From Toxoplasma gondii ME49 (lineage: Eukaryota; Apicomplexa; Conoidasida; Eucoccidiorida; Sarcocystidae), in NCBI RefSeq assembly GCF_000006565.2, contig NC_031477.1:3933137-3997136 (forward strand): a stretch of DNA of 64,000 bases, in the 5' to 3' direction. A program made the translations under genes and the position numbers. Every line of letters starts with the position of its first letter. Within the stretch, counting starts at the first letter, position 1. The notes beneath the pieces are model-generated. The model searched no databases. It was not told where the DNA came from and worked only from the letters and a program-made list of their open reading frames with translations. Of the stretch, positions 38,501 through 48,270 are shown piece after piece.

Positions 38501-41379
38501 ATGTGACACCGCCAACGCCTTCAAAAACGAAGTCCGGAAAATACTCAGATCCGTTTTCTGCACTCGACGAAGTCCCCGTTTTTTCCTCCAGAGCGACCGA
38601 ATCGAGACAGGCTCGGAGATCAGAGTTGAGAACGCAAAACTTTAGATCGACTGAAAACAGGAAATGGTGCTCATTCAGCAAGGCCCCCGAGAGCGACAGC
38701 AACAGTCAGAGATACAGAGACGGACAAGAGGGAACTAGAAACGGAACGAACAGAGAGAAGGCTGGAGTCCCAAGAATCGCTCACCGGAACAGCTCTGTTC
38801 CAGTAAGGGCGTCCAGAAGAATCAAGTAGCCCCCCTTGGTGACGATGTAGACGACACCGAATTTCTGGCTGATGTGGATAGACAGCGGAAAGTCCGTCGG
38901 CGCGTCTTCCGGCATCCTCAGGTCGACCGCAACTGCGAACACAAGCAGTAAAAACGAACAAAAACAATGAAGAGCAATGTAAAAAGACCTCTGGGAAAGC
39001 CCAGCCGCGCCAGTACGCCTTTGAAAAAACAGAAAAGGACGCATCTGTCGATCCACTTGTTTCCTTCGTCCTTTTTCCCCGGTCACTTCAGAAACATCCT
39101 GGCCAACTGTGCCGTCTTTTCTCCAGTTCTTCTGTCCATGAATCGACCTCGATCGAATACTCTTCTTCCCCCCATCTCTTCTTGCTGTTCCCTTACCTCG
39201 GCTCTCTCTTCTTTCTGTTCCCTTACCTCTTCTGCTCTTCTGTATCCTCTCTATCCTTTACTGTCTCCCCTGCATCTTGCCCCGTTTGTCTTTCTCGTTC
39301 CACTTCTCTCTCTTCCCTCTCTCCTCCCTTCTCCCTTTGATCTCTTTTTCTCCTCTCCCTTCTCTCCGTTATCTCTCTTTTCTCTTTCTCGCGACGGTTT
39401 TTTCTGCGTACGCCTCAGGGGAGTTTGGCCGCCGTCTCTGGAGGAGTAGATGTCTCGGATGTGGAGCTTGAAGTCCGGAGAGCCTCGTTTCTTCTCGGTG
39501 AAACAGATCACGGGCTGCGGTCCCACAGCTTCGTCGATCACGATGTTGTTGAAGCAGGCAGCGTGACCCTCGAGCTGCTGTTGCTTCTTCAGTTCCATCG
39601 AATACAGCTGCATGCTCCCGTCGATCGTCTTTCCCCCGTCCTGAAAGCAAATACACAAAAAGAAAACTTCTATTTCCGATGCAATCCCTGAAGACGAAAT
39701 CTTGTTCGCCATATCGTTTTCCAAAGGACCATCATTTCCTCTCTTTCGCCTTTCTGTTCTCCTTCTCTTTCCTCCTGGTCCCTTTCCCCCTCTCCCTGTG
39801 TTCTCTGTTCGAAGTGGCAGACCTGCGTGGAGATTCCCGTGAGGATGCACCACTTGAGGTCTTTGTCGACGGCGTAGGAGATGATCTGGACGGCGTCCGC
39901 GAGTCTGCCTTCACGACTGCAGACTTTTTCCGGCTCGGCCGTCGTCTCGCCGTTTTCTCCGACAGTCCAGTGGTAGACGGCGCGGTCGGTGACGAGGGCG
40001 AGGAGAGTCGGCGCGACCCAGCGCCAGTAGACGACTGGCTCGTTCATTTGCGCGGTGCCGAGTCGGACTTTCGTTTCGAGATTCAGCACTTGAATCATGT
40101 GTCCAGCAGAGCCCTCGGTCTTGGCTCTGAGGGCGACCACCTTCTCGCTCGGATGCATCAGCGCCGCCTCCGCCTGCGTCGGCTTCTTGGTGAAGGAGAA
40201 ACCTGGCGACGACGGCGAAACGCGGCCTTCGTGGACCTCACGAACAGACAGAGAGAAGATGAACAGCTCGTTTGTCTCCGTGTCCTTCACAACCAAATTC
40301 TTGTCGCCGTGCATCGCCACGTTGCCGAAGCGAAAGGAACTCGCACTCACGCCCTGGTCCGCCAGCTGTCATCAGAAAGGAGAAAGCGACACACAACAAC
40401 CGAGACGGACGTTGGGACAAATGCGAAGGCAAGGAAAGAGCAGAGGAGACGAGCGAGAGAAGCGAGAAGAAGAGCGAATAACGGAAGAAAAGATGCGGAG
40501 GGAGGGAAAGGAAGAAGAGATGAAAGGAAGGAGCGCAGAAGTGAGAAGAGAGAAGGAAGAAAGGAAGGATAGAAGATGAAAGAAGAGAAAGTAAGAACAG
40601 AGACAAAGATAGGTGAAGGGAGCAGAGAGGACGAAGACAAGCGACAACGGAGAGACAAGAGAGGAAAGGAATTGGAGGAAAGTAGAGCCAGAAAAGCATC
40701 CCAGAGCGACCGGAAGTCCTCAAAGAAGGACGAGAGGTGAGAGGGCGAGAACAATGGAAAAGGAGGCGAAGGAAAGAAACATGGGAGACGACAAAGATGG
40801 ACGAGGATCGAAATCACAGGCTGTGCGCAGGCGATGAAGAAGACACGAAAACGCGATGCACAGAGACATCGGGGCGAAACCCCAGAGACAAGGGAGCGTG
40901 TTTACGCGGAAAACCGAGAGACGAGAAGACGCGACAGCGAGCGTCGATAGAGGGGAGAAGAGAGGTCGAAGAAAGGGAGAACCTCAGAGAGAACGCGCAA
41001 CAGAAAGAGTGCAAGAGAGAAGACGACTCGGTTTCCTCTTGCAAGCCACGCACTGCTATTACAGACGCCAAGAAGAGGGTCAGGAGATGAGAGCGAGTGA
41101 GCGGGCGAAGACTGTTTTGATGCTGGAACGTGCATGTTCGCAAGTGAAGCATCCCAGTTCTCAATAAGGAAACATGTTACGATCAACGACCATTGCCTCT
41201 TGGCCCAGTTTCGGTAGAACAATCAATGCGTGGTTGTGGGTCTCGCGGAGGCCGAAAAGTTCTGTGGATCGAACGAGAGCTTCAAGAGGGGATGTCAGAA
41301 GTGTATATAGTGGCGCTGGCTAGCGAACGAAGCTTACGTTGACCACGGAGTGGAGTTGAATGGGGAATTGTTGCGCCAT
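29172..41379 (-). CDS. CHC1: Clathrin heavy chain
   Basis: Sixteen exons on minus, in gene order: 41338-41379, 39823-40365, 39412-39640, 38785-38932, 38138-38363, 36451-37644, 35587-35957, 35024-35200, 34256-34592, 33487-33972, 32814-33086, 32078-32344, 31080-31426, 30382-30519, 29686-29827 and 29172-29447. All phases agree and give 1731 residues. The start [14 protein letters not shown] matches the family start. The N-terminal beta-propeller (about 1-330) has [11 protein letters not shown] and [10 protein letters not shown]. The linker has [12 protein letters not shown] and GAEETLM. The leg repeats are complete, including [56 protein letters not shown] and [20 protein letters not shown]. The trimerisation end has [16 protein letters not shown]. 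It is the triskelion subunit of vesicle coats. In T. gondii, clathrin has been reported mainly at the trans-Golgi. The tail is Pro/Met/Gly-rich, ends in SFAPF, and has no QLMLT uncoating motif. Confidence 0.98.
29537..29615. repeat. (TA)n microsatellite cluster
   Basis: TA-rich run in the last clathrin intron. Further runs lie at about 29040-29110 and 29918-29945. Confidence 0.9.
31868..31966. repeat. (TA)n microsatellite cluster
   Basis: Long TA/TG run in a clathrin intron between the exons at 31080-31426 and 32078-32344. Confidence 0.9.
34095..34172. repeat. (TA)n microsatellite cluster
   Basis: TA and TACA run in the clathrin intron between exons 33487-33972 and 34256-34592. Confidence 0.9.
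35495..35557. repeat. (TA)n microsatellite
   Basis: Nearly pure TA run of about 30 bases with TA-rich flanks, in the clathrin intron just 3' of the exon ending at 35587. Confidence 0.9.
36274..36352. repeat. (TA)n array with internal inverted symmetry
   Basis: Three TA runs are separated by tatactatata, tagtccata and tagtacata, so that neighbouring arms are inverted copies. The whole could fold as a cruciform. It lies in the clathrin intron between exons 35587-35957 and 36451-37644. Confidence 0.85.
40400..41110 (+). repeat. Purine-rich tract in clathrin intron 1
   Basis: The + strand is dominated by A and G (AGAAGAG, GGAAAGGAAG and related units) within the 972-nt first intron of the clathrin gene. 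The sense strand of the gene is therefore a long pyrimidine tract. It has no exact unit. Open frames here are repetitive and rich in Arg, Glu and Lys on one strand and Ser and Leu on the other, and are artefacts of composition. Confidence 0.5.
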
Positions 41380-42100
41380 CGTGCCGAAGAGTTTTCGGGA
41401 ACGGGATCCTGAGATTGAATTTCACTGTCAGTCCTCCACAGGGCGATTTAAGACAAACACAAGATCACGAGGAGACCAATGCGTCCCTCTTGCGCCGCAG
41501 TGTATTGCCGACGAAGCCAGGCGAGGCTTCTCAGAGAGTCCTTGCTCTCGCTCGAAAGGAAACGACGTCGAAGTGCCTATTTAGCGGCCGGATGTAGACA
41601 CCCGAATGAGAGTCGTGGAGGCAGACCTCACTCGATCCGCGGGGAGAGTGGAGGCAAGACCCCGTATTTGCCAGGAGTTCTCGAAGGAAGAAATCGATAT
41701 TCCTTTCTCTGAAGTGGCACCTCAAGGAAGCAGAGGAAAAGGCACGACGGGAGTCGTACGGCGCGGTGCGAAGCTTTGTCTGGGCGGGTTGAACGCCCCT
41801 TTTACTACGCAGGAGAGCAATCTCTCGCACGCACGAGGGACTTTGGAGAAAAGACCACCTTTTTTGGGGTGGAAGGAGGGGAGGACGGGTATCGGGAAAC
41901 GGGGAATTTCGACTCACTGCTCCTACGGGTTACCGTTCTCTCTCACGGGTGACTCCGGGGAGACAGACAGCAGCAAGACAGCGAAGTAGAGACGCACTTT
42001 GGACAGAAAAATGGAGAAAACCGGGGAGGGAGCGAGAAAGGAAATTGGCGAACTCAGGGAAAACGCGAAACAGAAGCAGGAAACCTGAGAGACAGCAGAC

Positions 42101-42122
42101 TCCAGGTGTACGTACACCTGGA
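42101..42122. promoter_or_regulatory. Perfect 22-bp palindrome upstream of clathrin
   Basis: The arms TCCAGGTGTAC and GTACACCTGGA are exact reverse complements with no spacer. The site lies about 720 bp upstream of the clathrin ATG. Its core contains GTGTAC in both directions, which fits the GNGTAC motif of some ApiAP2 factors. A regulatory role is inference. A 14-nt part (CCAGGTGTACGTAC) recurs at 6127-6140 inside the oxygenase gene, and a related GGTGTA-TG-TACACC lies at 3620-3633. Confidence 0.4.
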
Positions 42123-44076
42123 AACGGAGTGAGTTCCCCGACACAGGAAGCGCGGGAGAGGGACAGACAAGACGAACGCCGGAGGCTTTTGTTGAACGGA
42201 TCCGGGATTTCCCGTGAAAGAAAATGACAGAGAGGACGGAGAGCGTCTGCCGGGCTCGAGGTTGCGCAGCCGGCGAAAAAACGGAGAAAACCAAGCGTTT
42301 GCGGTGCCGGCTTGCACATATGTGCAAGTGAAATTCAGATGTGATTTGATATTGCCGGGGGGTGGCAGAAAGCTGAGCCGAATACTGTCTCGCAGGAAGG
42401 GGACGAACGGAAAACGGAACAGGAGAGAGAAGCTCGAGAAACCTCGAAGACAAAGTAAACAAATCCGAAAAACAGGCGAAACGCTGGCCGCCAGCGCGTC
42501 CCTGCCTCATCTACAGTGGTTCGCGCGTTCCTCTCACAAGAAGAAACCGGAGCCTCCGGCCAGAGTGTACGTTTTCGCCTACACACGTGTGCGTGCCTGT
42601 CACGAGCTGCACCTTTGCTGTACCTGCGAGTTGTTCCAGCTGCATGTATCCTCGCAAACCGTTTTGTTTCGTCAGAGACTGTCACCAAAATGGGAAAAAA
42701 GGCTTTATTCCGGCTGCCGCGCTATGTCTACACGCGGCATGTCTCGGTGGCAGCGTGGACGCAGCTTGCAGCGCGGGGACGTGAAACCTACGTCGCGGAA
42801 GCACGTGGTTTTCTGCCTCCATATTAGCTTTCTGGGTACGTTAAGCAAGCACGCAAGTTACTATCCGCCACCTGTTTCTTCCGAAGAGCGGGCGCTATTG
42901 AGTCGAATGGCAGAGCTGGGACGAAAACGCTTCGACCGTCTTGCCTCTGTCCCGAAGCTGGAACGAGAGGGCTGTCACGGGTTTTTTTCGCAACTGCAGA
43001 AAGGCACTTAGAGAGCTCTGCAGTGAGGACGCCACATTTAGTTCTGCACATTCGCCACACACTTGTGGCTCCTCAATAAAAGACACAAACTGTGCTTCCC
43101 GAGAAAGCGTCTTGGGCGCATCTGCGCCCGAGGTTTGCAGGCTGCTTTCCGATGAGGAAGTGGTTAGATAAAAAGAGAGTTGCAAAAGGATCACCACCAC
43201 AAAGAGGGAGACAGTGCAGGGAAGAAGGACCGTGGTGTGTAGAGTAAAAGGAAGCAACTTCGGGCGGGGAAAATCATGTCCCGGTTTCGGTGGGGCCGAC
43301 GTCTGCTTCTTTGTGAGTGTGGACGGACGCTGGAGCGGTGACAGATTTGCCGTGTCAAATCCATTATAAAGTGAAGAGGGTGGAAAATCAATTCATTGGC
43401 CACGTACTGTCTTCTTTACGCAATGTTGCCCATGAAAAAGTAGAGGGAAACACTGCTGGAGAGTCTCGATCGCCTCCACTCGGCATCTTCTGCGCGCACC
43501 ATACTTTTCAACTCAGAATACCTGCGATCAGATCTTCAGTTTGTCCCCTTCTCTCCCCTTTTGATTCTGACGATTATCCGTTCTCTGCAAAGTTCCTTCC
43601 GGTCGGACTGCGGCGTACTGTCTAGTTGCGAAGCGACAGGGAAGGAGCTGCAAAGTAGCCAATGCCATTTCGATTTTTCACCTCTGATTCACTTCTAATA
43701 TACCTATGGTGTTCCAAGCGAAAGAGATAGTGTAAAAAGAGTGGCAGTGCTTGGTAGTCTGCGTTTTTCGTAGGGTCGTGCAAATGCAAAGCCTCGCGTA
43801 CCCAGTGTTTCTCCAACAATCCGTTCCGAGGGCACGAGTGTTATTTTGGTCTGATCCGCACCGTCAGTGACTGTGGGAAGCCATTCTCTTGGTGTTTGCA
43901 ACAGTAGTGAACCAATATCGCGACTTAGATGATGCAGCAGCCGTTCCACACAAAACCCGAGACAATTCACTAAGGATATCTTCTTGTCTGTAGCAGGTAT
44001 ACATGACTTCTATCTTCTAATCCCTGCATACGCCTCAGATCTCGCCTTTGTGGATCCTAACCAAGACCTTTAATCC

Positions 44077-44985
44077 TTGCACCTAGTAATTCGGAGAAAA
44101 GATGAATGGGGACAAATAGATTTTCCATTTCTCCACAGAGAGAGTGTACGGAAAGATAATCGAGGTATGTGCACGGCATGCAGCGCATCGCATAGGTGGC
44201 TACCTTGTCTCTGTAGTATACGCGGATACTCAAGGTCCTCCAGTGCCTCGATCGTGGCTGAGGATCCCCTCATTCTTCAGCAAGAGTTTACCAGAAAGTT
44301 TTGTTCACTTGCTGCGCTGGTAAACACAGCTGCTATATACGTGAGCACGACAAAACATCTTTCACGTGACCCCTGTAGCTTGTCGACGCCTCTTGCAGGT
44401 CATGCTTGCAGTCGCAACGAAATACAAGCTACTACGTGCGTCGTTATTCCCACTCCAGTTTCGCGTATATTTCGGAAAGCACTGTGTTCGCCCGCGTATG
44501 TGCCTGCAAATCGCTGTCTTGTGAAACGGCTGCAATAAACTATGTTGGAGATCTATGGAACCTCCACAAATCATCTCTTGCGTCAACGCGCTGCCAGAAG
44601 ATGCTTGTTGTGTTACCTGCAAGCCGTAAACGAAAGAAGTAAACGTTTTGGTGGATTCGCGTGTCGTTTAGTGATCAAATCTCCCTCCCAGGGTACACAG
44701 TGTGAGTGTCAACTACACGACGAAAACGTTTCGATGATGCATGCAAGAACCCCGCAGGAAGCCGAGGGCTTTTTACATGCGTGCGGCGTTTACCTGCGCG
44801 TCCAGCGAAACGTAGTCACCATTCGCCCCTTCGGTTCAATCTGTTCAGACTCACCATTCGCGGAAATCGTTTTCGAGAGTAGACACGTCTCTACGAAAAG
44901 AACGCGCCATGGTTCTTTAGGGTACACACGGAGTTGTCTTACACGACCACGTCATCTGCATTTTCTAGGGTCGTCTTCATTGTAG
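44077..44985 (+). pseudogene. Long open frame broken by one stop codon
   Basis: One plus-strand frame is open for 153 codons, has a single TAA at 44536-44538, and continues for 148 codons from an ATG at 44542. About 300 codons with only one stop is unusual for DNA of this composition. The text (EDPLILQQEFTRKF; AEGFLHACGVYLRVQRNV) reads like protein but matches no family I know. It could be a decayed gene, two exons separated by a short intron across the stop, or chance. It lies just upstream of IFT20 on the same strand. Confidence 0.25.
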
Positions 44986-45112
44986 AGAGTTGATATGTCG
45001 AGGAGACCAGGCTGAGGACGCCGGGGAGACCAGGTTGAGGATTCGCGTGTTTTAGTATCGGTGTCATGCTGGTTACTCTGTGTGTGCAACAGCACTGAAG
45101 GTGTGACACACG

Positions 45113-47041
45113 ATGGAAGGAAGTCTGTCTCAAGTTGCAGCGGACTCCACTCTCCCCGATGAGGACGGGAACGTCATGTTTGTTTTAGACCAAACAAATC
45201 GAGTTCGCGCGTTGCCAGAAGACCACTTGGAAGATGCGCATTTTCTGAGTCGCGAAATGTCAAGCTTTGCAGCGAGTGAGCACTTGTTGCATATGACAGT
45301 TTTCTGTTGTGACCTGCTGATGCCATCCGGCGCTACGCAACGACTGCGATCTGTGGCGTTCCTTTCTTGCACTCTATCGGTACAACTCTCTGCATGAAAC
45401 TTGCGAACAACATGTCTTTTGCGTTAAAATCTCTAACGACTGAAGCCGTACTCGCCGATAGTCCCACTTCCTACTACCTCACCGCTAGTCCAAGGCTGGA
45501 GAAATAGAGCAGAAACATACAGAGGTTCCTCGCTTCCACGAGTTCACCAAAGTGTCGCTTCCGCTGCACATCCCATATTCTAATTTAGTCCAAAACATCG
45601 ACGACTCGGCACGAAAGCCACATTGGCAGAAACGGCCTGTGTTGTTCGGTCAAGGTTAAAAATGACTCTAGTGTAACCGCCTGGAAGATACCCGCACGCG
45701 ACAGAAGCATCTATGTATTGCTTTATGGTTGTTCACAGACGCCCGGAACTTCGGAGAAACTGTCGATTCTTTCATTGGTGTTGTAACCGCAGAGGCAAAG
45801 AAGATCGAAGAAGAACAGTACAAGGTGCTTCTCATTTTGCACATCCATCATCAGGGGGTTCCCGGAGTGTTAGAGTTCCACTACGATATCCAGCCGAAGT
45901 GTACATTACTCATTCTTCTCGATGAGTGTCCGTCTTTGTATGATAATTGCAAGCATCATAATGCGTAGGGGATCTCTGTGTAGGCTCAGACAAACGTTAT
46001 AGCACCCTGTTTCAGTGAATCTCCTGACCCGTTGTAACCCGGTTGTTTTTTTACGACCCTATATACTTTACAATCTAGCTATCTTGCTGCTCACTTTAGC
46101 CGCTGATCAAAAGTTCCTTTCTCGTTGAATTGCACATGAAACTTTCAGTAACTCCCCACCATTCAGTGCTGCATGTCGATCGACACGACCACTCAAGGCG
46201 GGTTGTCGAGAGGGCGGGCATAATATTGACATTTAACGCTCCTCTCGCCTTCAGTAACTATCCGCTATTACAGCTGTGACACGATTCACATGTCGAAGCT
46301 CTCCTCTCGAATATTTCGGTCACTGCAGCTGCTTGGTGTCACCGTCGCTCTCGAGGCTGAGAAGGGAATGAGGGCAGCACAGCTGAGACGGATAAGAGGA
46401 GAAGCGAGCGAACTTCAGGCCGAACTTGCCCGGTAAGAATTATCGATGGACACGACCGCGACGATAGGGTTGGAAGAAGCATCTACCCCATGGGAGTTTC
46501 TCTTTCGTTTGGTCGCCAACCAGTAGAAGAGCGTAAGACACTTCGACATAATGGGCATATATATCAGAAGTTCACTTTCTCCTCCACATGAGCACAAATG
46601 CAGCCGTAATGATACGTACACCAGAGTTGTAGCTTATCATTAATAAGGTTACTGTACTGTGAGTAGACTGTCGAGGATAGCTCCTACTTTTTCTGTCAGA
46701 CACATCTGCAGCCTTTCCTCGATCGGGTATTATTTCCTGGCGTGCTTCATGGAGTTTACCTGGTACAGACTCAGACAGACAGCATACAATGCCTGCGTGT
46801 ATTTGATTTGAGTAAAACGACTCTATTGCGTATCCCCCACACAGAGACGTCATGTAGTGGTAACGACTTTTGGTGTAATGGGGGCCCGGAGGCAACCTGT
46901 GACGCCAAGACAACAAAAGAAGAATGTGCGAATGGTTGCATGTTTGTTGTCATATCCAGACTAAGAGTTTACCGAAGGTCTCTGGAGAAAGTCGAAGCAG
47001 AACAACAGGCTATGTTTGAGCGCTTGACAAGTCCCGCGTAA
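45113..47041 (+). CDS. IFT20: IFT20, intraflagellar transport complex B subunit
   Basis: Four exons: 45113-45275, 45739-45824, 46329-46432 and 46960-47041. All phases agree and give 144 residues, against 132 in humans. The N-terminal block VMFVLDQTNRVRALPEDH corresponds to the family's FD-x-x-NK-x-RVL-P block. The rest is a coiled coil: FGETVDSFIGVVTAEAKK, LEAEKGMRAAQLRRIRGEA, and the C-terminal VYRRSLEKVEAEQQAMFERL, which matches the conserved KVEAEQ end. Exon 3 was begun at ctgcag/CTG CTT because this gives the right phase and the spacing seen in other IFT20 proteins. IFT20 links Golgi-derived cargo to intraflagellar transport. In coccidia only the microgamete carries flagella, so expression is expected mainly in sexual stages (inference). 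Introns are 463-527 nt. Confidence 0.85.
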
Positions 47042-48201
47042 CCTCTCAAAAGCAAAGTGTCTGCTCTTCAAACGATTTCTGCTTTGTCCTCGAAAATTGA
47101 AGTAGCGACCGTTCGTTTCGATGGACGCCGCGACGACACTGAATGGCACTGACACCCTCCCTCCTGCATCTTTTCGGGTCACAGAAAACATGGCAAAGCT
47201 TCTTCAACCGGCAACTTGGGATGGATCTCTGCAGCTCATGACGTTTTACTTTCTTCACGGTTCCTCGGTTCGCTGAGAAGTGCGTTGTGCGTCTGCTGCG
47301 GAAAAACTAGCCGTTTCCTCCCCGTTTCTTAGCGTTGGACTTCTGTTGAGTTCGTTGAGTGTTGGCATTCCAGTGAAACATGTAGAAGGCTTGGTTTCGT
47401 CAGAGCGGCGCGGTCGAGTCTGAGTTCTCTGGCACCGTCGTTTCTTTGCGGAGGATCCTTTCCTTTCCGGAGATCTTGCTGTGCTGCAGAAGTTTGTCTA
47501 TCGCGTGCTGTTGGCTGGGACGCCTAGTACCATTTTAGGTTCATGCGTGGTTTCCTACTCTCTTTCAATTATAGGATCGAGTCTCTCCAAAAATTCTTCG
47601 AACGCCACGCATCTACTGCACAAGCAGTGAGGGACACTCGATGCTTCGCCTTGAGGTTTTCTGTGTTCAGATAATCCTGAAGTGAAAAAAATAGGACCTA
47701 CCATTCAGGGGCGACATGGACAGATTTTATGATGTTGAGGAGCACAAAGAAGCTACCACATCCTCCGGACAAATCCGGCGTGACAGCATAATGCTACATC
47801 CTTTGTCACTTCAAGCACTTAAATCTTAAAGGACAAAATCCCCATCTGTGCATTTCGTACATGATTTCACAAACGGGTTGAGATTCTGGTGACTCAGTTT
47901 TCTGCAACACAACCGGCAACTGCGTACCGCGATTTAGGCTGCGGCACAATTTCTCGTTCGGGCAACGTGGAATAACTTTTATTGAAAGAAGTTTCGTGGA
48001 AGAAAGAAGATGTGACCTTGCAGGAGTCATTTCAGGTTTTGTGTAAAACCATTTTCTGTCGATACCATCAGTTCTTCAGTGACACATGTGTGATGCAAAG
48101 GAGTGGGGGTGTTCCCTACATTAAAATATCTATGTAGTTCCACACTTTTGTTCTAGAAACATGCGTGTCCCCATTAACAGTAGTGCTAGCAATTCTTCAC
48201 A

Positions 48202-48270
48202 AAAACCTATAGCTCAGGAGGGAGAGCACTTTTCTGCAAAGGAAAACCTACGGTTCAAGTCCGTAGGTTA
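48202..48270 (+). tRNA. tRNA-Cys-like sequence (GCA), possibly a pseudogene
   Basis: An internal A box (TAGCTCAGGAGGGAGAGC) and B box (GGTTCAAGTCC) are both present at normal spacing. The D stem GCTC/GAGC is intact. An anticodon loop CTGCAAA would give anticodon GCA (Cys) with U33 in place. However, the anticodon stem has G-U pairs and a mismatch, the variable loop is too short, and the acceptor arms (AACCTA and TAGGTT) pair only if the T stem is shortened. It is a plausible polymerase III unit but may be a decayed copy. Confidence 0.35.

Larger units (their letters stand above)
41380..45112. other. Divergent spacer between clathrin heavy chain and IFT20
   Basis: A 3.7-kb stretch that should contain both promoters. 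There are no (TA)n runs. A perfect 22-bp palindrome lies at 42101-42122. Two minus frames near 43622-43970 and a plus frame at 44077-44985 broken by a single TAA are noted separately. No gene could be confirmed. Confidence 0.4.

Noticed and set aside
46742..46955. Cys-containing plus frame before the last IFT20 exon
   Set aside because: It lies inside intron 3; IFT20 spacing and phase need direct joining of 46432 to 46960.
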